Shown here piece after piece: positions 44,701 through 56,091 of a stretch of 64,000 nt of DNA. The stretch's first letter is position 1. Each line of letters begins with the position of its first letter. The stretch is taken from positions 2,523,230 through 2,587,229 of the forward strand of contig JAGFMI010000001.1 of NCBI GenBank assembly GCA_021030905.1, read 5' to 3'. A model generated the notes under the pieces. That model was not told the DNA's origin and did no database searches. It saw only the letters and a list, made by a program, of their open reading frames with translations. The position numbers and the translations under genes were made by a program. The DNA is from Pyrenula massariospora. Its lineage: Eukaryota > Ascomycota > Eurotiomycetes > Pyrenulales > Pyrenulaceae.

Positions 44701-46447
44701 ATGAGGAGCACTCGGGGGTTCGTGAGAGCCATTTTCTATCTACTTTCCACGCTTCTTTCCTTGGTGGCTGCCCAAACCCCTCCCACGGATGCTTTCACAT
44801 ACCCTCCAACCTTTGGCGCGGTCGGAGACTACGGCGACGACATACTGCTATGTGTTGGTACGCAGATAACGCTCCAATGGAAGAGTGTGAATGAGGGCAA
44901 AGGTGCGAGCGGGAGCAAAGTGAGCATGTATCTGATGGAAGACGACGATAATGGAACTTGCGATTTCCAAGCTGCGGCCAGTTGTTCTCAGATTGTCCAA
45001 AGTAAGGCCAGTGGTGTCCTGGTGTTGAAATGACTTTACTGAGCACAGAAATACAGACGTGGCCAATAATGGACAGTACTCCTGGACGGTCAGCCGGATG
45101 GGCATGCATGCCGGGGATATATACTACATCGCAGCATTTTACACGTCCTCGCCGACCAACGTTGCAAGCGATGCACATTTCAATACCCACTATATCAATA
45201 TTACCGATGAAGCTCCTACTTCATCCTCAACGCCTGTGGTCGTCGCATCACCAAGCCAAAGTACTTTCCCGTCTCCCACCTCCATCGCATCAGAGTCCTC
45301 ACCCACCACAATAGCACCTTCTTCTTCCAATATCCCTTCCAACTCGCCACCTAACTCATATTCACCAGACCCTAGTCAAGGATCCCCATCTCCAACTTCC
45401 AACGGCGGCACATCTCAAAGTCCCAATGGACCTTCCAGTTCGGACGCACCTTCAAGCCCAGACTCTTCTCCAAGCTCTGACCCTTCCTCGCCATCAGACA
45501 GTCCATCGAGTTCAGACGCTAGTTCGAATCCTAATGTGGTAACATCTGTGACTGCCGGAGTCCCGGCATCTACTGGCGGCGTATCCTCGACGCCCAGATC
45601 CGGGTCCAAATCAACAACGGCGGCACCAACGAAATCCTACTCAACATCCACTCGCGTAATCACCTCCTCAGGTCACACGAGTCTTCTATCCTCCATAATC
45701 GCCGTCTCTGTATCCAGGCCCGCAGACTCCTCCAACCCAACCTCCGGCTCATCCTCATCAAACTCTAGCACCTCGTCGTCCCCATCCACATCTAATCCCC
45801 ACCCCTCCTCCAACAAGCTCCCTCTCGGCCTCGGCCTGGGCCTAGGCATCCCGCTGGCCCTCATCGCCCTCGCCGGTCTCGTCTTTCTCTCCATGCGCCA
45901 TGGCCGCCGCCGCGCCGAAGCCGCAAACCGTCAGAGCCGCAGCGGGAGCCGCGGTGTTGCCTATTCCCCCGTCCCGCGCCCACCATCGATATCTGGCGGC
46001 ATCCTTCCTCCGTACGAAATCGGCGATAGAGACCGTGCCCCGGTACAGAAAGCGCGCCATGCGTCCGAGATCTGGGGTTCCTCTACGCCTGTCCATGAGG
46101 TCCTGGGTTCGGAGCGCGGGATGGTGGGGAGAGGCTCGCCGCATTCTGGGAGTCAGCCGCGGCAGGTGAATAGAGGGTCGATAAATTCCCCGGAGCCGGT
46201 GCGCGGGGCTGGGGTCTCGAATTCACCACGCACGCGGACGCCGAGGTCCGTTCATGAATTTCCTGAGCAAGGAACGCGGCTGCCGCTGACGGTTCGGAAT
46301 GTTATTGGTGGTGGATCTGAAAACGGGATTGAGGTCATGAACCCACCCGGCTACATTGAAGGGGCTGGGGGAATGGATGTTCAACACCAGTGGCGGCAGC
46401 AGCAGCGGTCTCCGCCTTTGCCGCAGAAGCCTGAGTTGCAGGGTTGA
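44701..46447 (+). CDS. Ser/Thr-rich single-pass cell-surface membrane protein
   Basis: Predicted 563-residue type I membrane protein. Exons 44701-45001 and 45057-46447, with the acceptor chosen after the cag at 45054-45056 so that the reading continues V-A-N-N-G-Q-Y-S-W. Residues 1-23 are a signal peptide (A-I-F-Y-L-L-S-T-L-L-S-L-V-A-A). A small extracellular beta-type domain (about 25-155) has paired cysteines and D-D-D-N-G-T-C. A stalk of about 180 residues is almost entirely Ser, Pro and Thr and would be heavily O-glycosylated. One transmembrane helix (P-L-G-L-G-L-G-L-G-I-P-L-A-L-I-A-L-A-G-L-V-F-L) is followed by an R-H-G-R-R-R basic stop and a long disordered cytoplasmic tail. The layout matches fungal cell-wall-sensor-like proteins, but no WSC or Mid2 signature was recognised. 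Confidence 0.8.
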
Positions 46448-48438
46448 TTATAGGGAACTTAGAAGGAGTTTAAGACTTTTTAAAACGCACCGCTATGCTA
46501 AGACACATACATAATATGAACGAATCTACGCCATGCCCATGACTCTTGCAAGCGAATTGTGGGAGCTTCTATAGCACGTAAGAACCTCACTTTTTTGTTC
46601 TGTATGATCGCTATTATAATATTGTAGGAGGAGAAGCCATGACTAAAGTGCAGTTTGTGTCGAGCTATTGCCGTTTAAAGCTTCCGCCAATGCACCAAAG
46701 CTGACGGACTAAGATGTGATTGTCTTTGGCGCGTTTCTCATCTTAAATTCTTTACTGCAATTTACATCTCATTTCCAATGCACATCAGTAAGTTAGTTTC
46801 ATCAGACCATCATCCTTTTTCTATAGCTAGAAAAATTAGCCTCCCATTCGCACTACCTACACAGTACGTCCTTTTTACCTCTCACATAGCATGAGCCGAG
46901 TCAAGCGGTTCATTCAAAGCTATGCACGTCAGCATTCTTCTTCCACCGCACCTCATCCCATGCTTGTCAACGACTACTTGACCCATCTGCAACCCAGACC
47001 ATGCGTTTCCCTCTCTCCAAAACAAGAGTCATTGGCCAGCAGCAAAGCTTTACAATAATGCCCATCCCTTCGTAAAAGTCATTACAACTCACAGTATTTT
47101 CCTGTTGCCTCCTACACCGTATGCATCCTTCGAAGCTTTTTGCAAAACCACCAATTACTCTTCCTAAGGGCATCTTCTGATACCATTAAGCCGTTCAGAA
47201 CAATGCGCCGGCCCAGAAACGTCGCCTCTTATACCTTACACCAACAATTTCTATAAGCAACATGACATTCTCACAGGACTTCTATATCATCAAGCTATCA
47301 AAACAAGAGATCTTATAGAACGTATCCCGTTCAGGTGAGCGTAGACGTAGAAGATGGCAGCTACGAGAAACGACCCTTTCTCCTATGACTTAAAGAGAAA
47401 TGTCTAATGGAATCGCAAAGGAGAGTGCATAAACTTGCAAAGGCACAAAGTTACAGGAAATCATGCAGCGGAGACATCCAGAAGCATCAGCTGGATCGGT
47501 TCAGACAGGAAGCGGCTTTTTTGTGGTTGGGAGCTTAAGGGATAGCACCCTGCCGTTAGGATTCTTAAGTGCTGGTACTCTTCCTTATGAGAAAGTGCAT
47601 GGGTATCGTTCTTGGTTCCTAAGTTGAGGAGCCTTGGCAAAGGTCGGGAGGTCCTCCAGCAGCTTGCAAATAGAGAATAAAATAGAATCCGTTCGTTTTG
47701 GAACCAATGGACATTCACCTTTTAGGCCTGGCCGAAGTCTTGGAGGTCTATGTCTTAATGTCTTGGTGCAGTCCCTACTACGCCGCTCGCTCTTGTTATA
47801 CACTCTCTAGAGTAGCAGCCCGAATGCTTCAAGCACAACTTGGTTAGCGAGGTTTGGCGTATGAGGATCTTAACTCAATCAACGAGTGCACCATACGTTG
47901 CCGCTAAGCTTCGCTTGCCTTATCAAGCAAACAGTCTATGATATTAGGTTGTTAACCCGGCTACTAGTCCAAGGTCTTCAATAAATTTGTTACTCTATAC
48001 TTTTTCATTTCGATTGGGTAGAAGTAGTACCTTTTCTCAGAGTCAAATGGCTCTCGATTTGTTCGTGACGTTGGATCTACTGCACAATTCTATCCTTTAC
48101 TATCACTCGTGATCTCGAACCGATCTCCAATCCAAAACTCAATCCACTCCCTTGTATCGAGACACTTTTCAAACGAATAAATTTCGCTCGGTCCAAGACC
48201 TTCCCTAATGACTGCTGTCAATCTCTAACAGATGCCCCTGACATAGCTGTCCACAGAGTTGATGACAGTCATTATACCGCTGTTCGTGGCTTGACTGTAA
48301 CGAACAATACTTTCTGTCTGTACTGACCCAATTTCTGTTTGTGCAGACCTGGATCAATGATGACACTGGGAAAAGTGGGACCAATCAGGGAGCTGAGACA
48401 CTCACAGCAGGATAAGGGACATCACACTTGGAAAGCGG
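46448..48438. other. Long intergenic stretch, nothing supported
   Basis: 2 kb between two convergent genes (the surface protein stop and the P450 stop). It is AT-rich for this window and has only short frames of 60-104 codons without motifs. I saw no tRNA, rRNA or repeat pair. Confidence 0.55.
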
Positions 48439-50268
48439 TCATGCTCTGTTCATCTGCACCCTACACCCCTCCGCACAAGCGACAACGAGAGTCAACGTCT
48501 GCCTCTCTTTCCCAACCGGCACACGCCGCCTCTCCTCCCCCTCCTCAGCCACCACACCGATATGCGGAAAACACTGCACGATTCTCGCAACCGCGTAGCC
48601 CGCCTCCAAGAGTGCAAAGTCCTGTCCCAGACACACCCTCGGCCCGCCGTTGAACGGCAGATAGCCCCATCCCACGTCCTTGAGCTGGTTGTTTTCCCAC
48701 CGTTCGGGCCGGAAGGTGTCGGCGTCGGGCCCGTAGATGTCGCGCCGGCGGTGCATCGCGTAGACGCAGTAGCCGACTGCCACGCCGCGGCGGATTAGGA
48801 TAGGTGAGGTGCCGTTGGGCCCGCCGCCCGTGGGTAAGGTGGTGGTTTTGAGGGCCGCGCGGGAATTCACGGGGACGGAGGGGTAGAGGCGTAGGACTTG
48901 AGGGAGAGAAGGTTAGGGTGGGGTTTGTGTAGAGCCATATGAGGGAAGGAATAGAATTGAATGAGAGAATTTCTTAGACGGCCATACCTTCCTTGAGAAT
49001 GAGGTTGAGGTAGGCCATTTTTTTGATGTTATTAATCGTGGGTAATGGCAAGTCCTCACCGAGGCCAACGGTGTGCTGAATCTCTGCTCGAAGCTTGCTT
49101 TGAACATTTGGGTGGCGGGCCAAGAGACGACTACAAGATGAAGTAAGAGATCATAATTTTCCCACTTGGGAGGGCGCACCTACAAAGTCCATGATAGAAG
49201 ACAAGCTGTGGTGTCTCGCCCGGCAAGGAGAATATTCAAGCATTGATCTCTCAGGGCTTTTGGGTCGCGTGTCTCCTGGATAAGAGCGTCGAGGAAAACG
49301 TACCTTTCCTCCTGTGCTGTTTCAGGCTTCGACGTGTCAAATCCCTCTAAAGCCTTCTGTACTGCATCATCAACGAAACCATGACAAGTCTTACAGGCCT
49401 CCCGAAACTCTCGACCTCCCCAAAGCCAGTAGAGTTCGCCAAGTCTTCCTCGCTTAGCTAAGTAATCTTGTCCTAGATTAAAAGCCCTGGCAAAGTCGGA
49501 CTCACGTCCCGCAACGCCGTCCCCTTTGAGTGACGACATCTGTTGCCCGAAGAGCAGAAATGTTGTGGTGTCAAAGGTGAGCCGGAAGAAGAGGGGCTGG
49601 AGGTCAACAATGCCGTGCTCCGGGATGCAGTCTATCAGATTTTTAACGCAGTCTCGGATCTGCTCAAAGTTCATCATTCGATTCGACGTAAATTGTGGTC
49701 GCAGAAGTTCGCGTGAGTGTTTCCATTGGGCTCCGTCTTGTGTGAATATACCACTTCCTAATAGAGGTGCAAAAGTCGGAGGCCGGAGACCTAACCCGAA
49801 CTCTGCGGATAAACATGCTTTTTAGGCCCATTATAGAAAGCAATATGAAAGTGAAGTTCGGTTTCACACACCGGTAAATTGTGCGGACAGCACCGCTTCT
49901 ATGTTTCGAGGGTCTATTGTGTCGATTCCTCGAGCCCCAAGTAGCATCTGCTCAAATGTAGTTCCCGACTCCTCTACGACCTCGAGGAAGAATTGCAGTA
50001 TCTGCTGCTGCCGCGAGTACCTGAACACCTTAAATAGGAGGTCAAGACCTTGCGGCCACTTTGAGCTCCACCGTTTTGCCGGTTGACAGCCATGTTGTAA
50101 GGCAAACTGTTGGTCTAGCTTGTGACAATTAAGCCAGGCACCATCTTTGAAGGGGAATTGTAGACCAACCAAACCGTGATAGAGTGATTGACAAGCTTTA
50201 TATACCACAAAGATTGTCATAGAAGTAATGGTAATCTTGGTGAGGGAAGGCGAAAGCAATTCAGCCAT
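48439..50268 (-). CDS. Cytochrome P450, CYP52-like (fatty acid/alkane hydroxylase type)
   Basis: Predicted 538-residue membrane-bound monooxygenase. Exons 50268-49872, 49802-49184, 49130-48988, 48896-48439, with introns of 69, 53 and 91 nt. The N-terminal helix (I-T-I-T-S-M-T-I-F-V-V) would anchor it in the ER. F-G-L-G-L-R-P and G-I-F-T-Q-D-G-A-Q-W-K-H-S-R-E-L-L-R-P-Q-F are the CYP52-clan C-helix blocks. The I-helix oxygen-binding motif is A-G-R-D-T-T-A; the ExxR motif is E-V-L-R; the heme ligand is the Cys in F-N-G-G-P-R-V-C-L-G-Q near residue 475. CYP52 enzymes oxidise the terminal carbon of alkanes and fatty acids; here the substrate is inferred only. Head to head with the STAND gene. Confidence 0.9.
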
Positions 50269-50940
50269 GCCAGAGGCTTCAGGCGATACAGAACTTTTCG
50301 AAGTTCAGCTGGGCTTCGCGAGAATTTGAGGCTGGAATCGCTTTGAGCAGGTTCGTTGTCTTTTTTTAGCTGCTATGAGCCGCACTATCATTTCTGAAAC
50401 CTTCCTACTTTTTGAAACATGTAAGAGGTAGGACATCGTTGTCGCTTCATCCATGAGCTTCCAAGCCTCGCGTCCTTGATCAGGACTTGGGAAAAGTCAA
50501 TGGTTGGACCGGGCTTTTCGGGGATCCATCCGGCCACGACTCCTGCGACCCAGCCTCCGAGCCTGCTCCAGCGTCGCTAAACAATTGCCCAATCAATGCT
50601 TCCCTCAATCACCCAAATCAGCGAGGGCGCCAAGTCATGCTTGATATGACAAAAGCAATCATGAGGCATGCCATAGGTAGCACTGCCCCGCATCTTCGGT
50701 CAGGCAGCTTCAGAGCTACAGCGTTCGAGGCTTCGCCCCATTGGCACCAGAGCTTCGGACACGAGCGCGACTGCACTACTAGCAGCCGACAGCCTTTTTC
50801 CTAAAGTGAAGTAATGCGACACTACTTCCGTTAATGATCACGCAAGGAGACGCTTCGACCTCGATTTGTTTGCCTTGGTCTCTCTTCATGGGTCTTTACC
50901 CATACCTTGTAGCTGTCAATGTCATTCGCCCACTTCTTGG
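50269..50940. promoter_or_regulatory. Divergent promoter region of the P450 and STAND genes
   Basis: About 672 bases between the two start codons. Several frames of 60-105 codons cross it without motifs. No TATA box is clear. The layout allows shared control, but the sequence does not show it. Confidence 0.4.
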
Positions 50941-53900
50941 ATGGCGGATCCCTTCTCCATTTTTGCAGGGACTGCTAGCCTCGCGGACGTGTGTATTCGT
51001 GTCACTAGATATCTGAAGGACGCCCAAGCGGCTGCCGCTCGAGTGGAAGATGAAATATCTTCGCTGCTCAACGAGATCAAGGCGCTTGAAGCCGTCAACG
51101 CCTCAGTAAAGCGGGCGTATGATGCCGATTTTTCAGAAGAATCTCACTTGTCCTCTGCAAGGGGAAAACCCCTTCAGAGTCTTTGGAAACAGACAGGGTT
51201 AAGCCTTTTGGACTGTCAAGCCATCGTCGACAAGCTCCACGACTTGGTCAAAGAGATATATGGCAAAAATGGAGAAAAGGTGGTCGACAAACTTGATGGC
51301 TTGGGCAAACAGAGCAGGAAGCGATCCAAAGAACTGGAACTACATCATGTTCGGGACCGACTCTCGACATGTCAGAGCAGAATCCAGATTCTCATGACTG
51401 GAATCAGCATGTATGGTGCATTGCTCTCCTCTCTATCACTGAGTGAGCGCTGATCTCGATAGATATGGACAGCACAAGTCACAAGAGACCCTCCATCAAG
51501 TCTTGAAAAAGATAAATTCCTGGGATGCAGAAGTCAATACAAGAATTGAGTCAATAGAGGCATCCATCTTGTCGTCTAATGAAGACGTCTTGAAAGAGGA
51601 ACAGGATAGAGCCGCCTTGGCAGCTCTGAAAGGACTCCGTGGATCTGTCGAATCCATCTCGACTGCACTCCAGGAAGCACATAGAAATGAGCATTTTCAC
51701 ATACCACAAAGTGTTAGTAGTATCTATACTGGTCGAGAGGCAGCTCTACTTGAGCTGCGACGGATATTGTTCGCTCCCTTTACAGTACGGCAGCAAAAGC
51801 GTTTTGTCATTCAAGGGATTGGTGGCTCCGGAAAGACTCAATTCTGCTGTAAGTTTGCTCAGGACAACCGAGATAGGTATGTGGACATCTCGCTGAAGCT
51901 AGTCTGCTGGTTCTGACATACGAAAAGCTTTTGGGGTGTCTACTGGGTAGATGCCAGCAGTCACCACCAGATAAGGCAAACCTTCGCGCAGAACGTTTCC
52001 TCATACGGAAAGGTTGAACCTAATGAGAAAGCCGCTCTTCATTGGCTCTCGGATTTAGACAAACCGTGGCTCTTGATAATTGACAATGCTGACGATGCCT
52101 CCTTAAACCTGGAACGGTATTTTCCTCCGGGAGAGAGGGGTACCATCTTGATTACAACTAGGAATCCCGCGAACAAAGTTTACGGAAATATTGGGCCTGA
52201 GTTCCTTGAATTTCATAGCCTTGACCACGACGATGCAAACGAACTTCTGTTGCGAGCTGCTCAACGTCCACGGCCGTGGGATCTAGACACATCAACGTCA
52301 GCAGCTAAGATTACAAAGAAGTTAGGATTTTTGGCATTAGCTCTTGCTCAGGCCGGCGCTGCAATCAGAAATGGTCTTTGTACTCTCAAAAATTACCTTC
52401 AATTCTTCGACGAGAATTGGACACGAATCCGTCGAACACGGTCACTGTCAATAGAGTCGGGCTATGGAGCGCACGACTACATGAATGTCTACACGTGCTA
52501 CGATGTCTGCTATGAAGGGCTAGAGAAAAAGGGAACCGAAAGATCACGCGATGCAATTCAGTTGCTCAAGACCTTTGCATTTCTGTACTTTGAGAATATC
52601 CGCTTTGATATTCTCAAGAAAGCGGCGATTAACCAACGGATAGAAGCACGGATGGTGGAAGAAGATGAGCGAATAGAGGCAAGCAAGCCTTCGGACTGGA
52701 GTAAGACTATCAAATCGTTCAAAGATTCGATAATATTCTTTATCATGAAGGCTCGCGGCCCCACAGCGCTACCGCATGTTATCCGAGACGCCAGGGAGAG
52801 CGGTTGTTTTGATGACACACGTGTACGGTACGCCTTATGGGAGCTTGTCCAAACCTCGATGGTGATGCATAATGAGATGGACGACAGCTACACCATGCAT
52901 CCTCTTATCCATAAGTGGGCGCGAGAGCGGCCAGGCATGAATACTGCAGAGCAGGCATTGTGGGCTCAAGCGGCGGCAACGGTGCTGGCCCATTCTGTCC
53001 TTCTTCCTCCGGCTGGGGCCACGGAAGATGATGAACGCTTTCGGAGAGATCTGCTTCCGCACGTAAACCATGTCCGAGATTGTTTGCAACGACTAAGTCA
53101 ACGGATGAACGAGAGTCGAAGACTTCGTTGGCTACCGTGGCCTGGTCTCGAACCAAGGTTTGATCGGGAGCAGGCAATTTTGTCGGCGAAGTTTAGCATC
53201 GTGTACGCACAGGCAGGGCTGTGGAAAGAGGCCGAAAACCTCCAACTAGCGGTAAAGAACTACACAACACAGATGCTCGGCATAGACCACCGAAATACGA
53301 GACGAATTATGCTTGCCCTGGCGAACACGCTTTGGAATCTGAGCCGCGGTGATGAGGCCGCAGAATTGCAGAGCTCCGTCTTGGATGCGTGTATCCGTTT
53401 GCTAGGCCGTGAGGATCATGAGACTCTTATGGCGATGAATACCTTAGGCAAAACACGCTGGCAACAAGGGAGGTATAGCGAGGCACTCATCCTTCAAGAA
53501 GAAGCGGTGACAAGCTTGACAGAAGTCAAAGGCGACGAACACGAAGATACTCTTACTGCGATTGATCAGCTGGGTCAAATAGTAGCTAAGTTTTACGAAA
53601 ACCTCGACAGAGCGAAAACTCTGCATGAAAGGGCTGTTGTTGGCATGGAAAGGATTTTGGGCCCAAGTCATTCCAAAACCTTAATCGCCACGGAAAATCT
53701 TGCGATGGTTGAGCTACAAATGGAAGGTGATTTAAAACGAGCATCTCAATTAATCGTTAAAGTATTTGAGCTACGTAAAGAGAATCTAGGAAAAGAGCAT
53801 CCGTACACGCTATTGGCCATGGCAAACCTAGCCAAGATAAAAAGCGCTAATGGCGAACATAACGAGGCAGAGGGTCTTGTTAGGATGGGCATCGCTATCG

Positions 53901-54322
53901 CAGAGCGTAACCTTGGGATGGATCACATTGGCACGTTGATGGGCCGGACGGTGCTGGGAAGCATCCTCATCCGCCAAAGCCGATTTGAGCAAGCCGAGGA
54001 AGAATTGCTTGACGTCTGTGAGCGTCAGAAACGTCTGTCCTTCTTTAGGGGCGACACACACCCCGACAGGATCGGCACTATGATTCAGCTTGTTGATTGC
54101 TACAAATTTCAAGGGAGGTATGAAGAGTGCCTTCGGTATTGCGAAGCAGTGATCGATGGACTTGCCAAAATCAGCGTTCATGAACATCCGCTCGCGAGGC
54201 GTATGAAAAAGCAGAAAGAGGAGCTACTCGAGCTAGAGGCAAGGAAATATGGCCCACAGGAGATAATGGTTGGATCGACTCGACATATGGCTAGCACACC
54301 TGTTAAGAGTCCAACTTGGTAA
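50941..54322 (+). CDS. NLR-like STAND protein: fungal N-domain, NB-ARC NTPase, TPR repeats
   Basis: Predicted 1092-residue signalling NTPase. Exons 50941-51410, 51463-51876, 51928-54322. Residues 1-150 begin M-A-D-P-F-S-I-F-A-G-T-A-S-L-A-D-V and are helical, as in the N-terminal domain of many fungal STAND proteins. The P-loop G-I-G-G-S-G-K-T-Q is near residue 270, Walker B is W-L-L-I-I-D-N-A-D-D near 345, followed by I-L-I-T-T-R-N and a L-G-F-L-A-L-A-L-A-Q-A-G-A-A-I (GLPLA-like) motif; T-M-H-P-L-I-H-K-W-A-R is the winged-helix MHD-like block. Residues about 700-1060 are TPR repeats of the kinesin-light-chain type (A-E-N-L-Q, H-x-x-T-L-x-A-x-x-x-L-A). Such proteins act in non-self recognition or programmed cell death; the ligand is unknown. 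The frame is uninterrupted in all parts. Confidence 0.92.
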
Positions 54323-55121
54323 CTAAAAATTCCCGAAATCATCGTCACAGTAATTTGGTGATGCGCCTCTCATGGTTTGTGGATCGACGAAGCAGTACTA
54401 CCAAAATTGACCCGCTCTATCACTGTAAATTACTAGCCATTTACCGCGTGCAGAGCGGGGTGGAGCTGCGCCCATGCGGTTGGGGGAAACGGCAATCGCA
54501 AAGCCATTGGTGCATGACATGGCGAATGTGATATGCTATCCCAAAGGCAGTGAGGGTGGGGTCAGGCTGAAAACCAATGCCCCTTGTTTGATGGATAGGG
54601 TTGGTAATAGGGTCGGGCGGAGGAAGGGCGCAATTTGGTCATGGCTAGATCGTCGTCTCTTGTTGTTGATATTGGAAAGGTACAACATTGAGTCTTGGGG
54701 TGTGGATTGATAATCGAGCATGACTAAGGTAGAGACATTCTGTACTCATCTTACTGTGCATTTGAAGCTGGATATAATAAGAACCTTAGAGCGGTAGGAC
54801 TTACCACCCGTTCATTTTCCGTCATCCAACCTGGCCAGGCCAAGTCCATGACCGGACAATCCATGAAGCAAACTCCACACATTGTTTGCTCGTTCCTGCT
54901 GATTTGCAAGTCGGTGTTGAATTGCACTACCACACCCTGTCCCTAGCCCTCGTCAGCCAATGTAGACAGCTACAAGGCCGCGAGTCCACCATATTCTACA
55001 TTTGCATTCTCCCTCTGCGGGGCCTGTGATACCGCACTCTCAAGACCTGTCATAGTACCGTGCATGCAGCACCAAGCAAATCGCCCCTATCTAGACCTAT
55101 CCCCCTATCCTGTTGTAAATG

Positions 55122-55231
55122 TTGAGGGTTTTTTAGTTGGTCTGCCTCGGTCCGTGCCATCCCAAATTTTGTCCGTGCCATCCCAATGCCGGATTGGCAC
55201 GGACCGCGTCACCAATTAAAAACCTCTTCAA
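55122..55231. mobile_element. MITE-like element with ~20-bp terminal inverted repeats
   Basis: A 110-base segment has imperfect inverted ends: ttgagggttttttagttggt at 55122-55141 and the reverse complement of 55211-55231 (ttgaagaggtttttaattgg plus a final t). Inside, gtccgtgccatcccaa occurs twice in direct orientation (55150-55165, 55171-55186), and an inverted copy (ggattggcacggacc, 55191-55205) sits before the right end. The whole is nearly palindromic, with no coding capacity. Size and structure suit a non-autonomous DNA transposon copy. I could not see a clear target-site duplication, so the exact borders are uncertain. Confidence 0.5.
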
Positions 55232-55890
55232 ATTTGCATCAGGACAGAGAATACCTTACTCCAGGAAGAATACGCAAATCGTATGTACAAGCGAACTTTC
55301 TAAAATATCGTCTGGAGCTTAGTGACAATTTTCTGCGGAGAGATCGTTGATTGTTTGAATTTCCGATCAAGAATCGGCACTCTTTGAATTAAACGTCGGG
55401 ACGTCTATGGCTATGATGACACTGTATAATTCGTACGCTGTGGGATCACAACGCCTTAGATGGCAATATTCAGATTTGCAATAGGAAAGTCGCAGCCTTC
55501 TTTCGCCCCCCTTCATCCTACCTTACATCGGATCCAGCCAACGTTTGTCTATCTAGGAATGGACAGATTTTGGATGACTATGCATGGCTTCCAAAGGTTA
55601 TGCAATCTCGGAGCTTCAGGGTTGGAATTGAAAAAAGGCCGCACGACAGTAAGGCTAGGATTTCAAGACGAACACGCCGGGTCTTACCCTCATCAGGGCT
55701 ACTGAAGCCTTTCCGTTGACGACGATAATGCTGTGTAACGACTATGCAAGGCGCAAGGCAAGGTCTCATGCGGCTTAATCAGGACTATGAACAACGAACC
55801 TATCAGCTTGCATGTGAAAGATGATCAGCGCTGGTTGGACGTGAAGACGCCCGGCCGCTGCTCATAGTTTGCCTTTCGCCAGCTGCTATC

Positions 55891-55900
55891 CTATATAATG
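55891..55900 (+). promoter_or_regulatory. TATA-type box before the 806-residue membrane protein gene
   Basis: The word ctatataatg lies about 190 bases before the ATG at 56092, with pyrimidine-rich DNA between them. It is the best TATA box in the window; use is inferred from position. Confidence 0.4.
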
Positions 55901-56091
55901 CTTTAACCTCTTCGACATACATGGCGCTTTTGACAAACCCCTACCAAGTCGTAAAATTCCTCTGTCACCACTGCAAAGACTCTGTTGCTCAGCAAATTTC
56001 GTGATCTTTACTAACAGGCAATACACTCGGCTATCGATCTGAGACCATCTGGCCGCATAGCTAGCAGATTTTCTGCTGCTTTTTGGACGCT

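Larger units (their letters stand above)
54323..56091. other. Intergenic region with a palindromic MITE-like element
   Basis: 1.77 kb between two plus-strand genes. Holds the short inverted-repeat element listed separately and the TATA-type word before the next gene. A 78-codon ATG frame at 54474-54710 has no motif and is not supported. Confidence 0.5.

Noticed and set aside
48339-48653. 104-codon plus frame across the P450 3' end
   Set aside because: Overlaps the conserved P450 C-terminal exon on the other strand; shadow.
48439-54322. P450 plus STAND as a secondary metabolite cluster
   Set aside because: No PKS, NRPS, terpene synthase or transporter nearby; only two divergent genes.
54474-54710. 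78-codon plus frame with ATG after the STAND gene
   Set aside because: No family motif, no good promoter context; likely chance.
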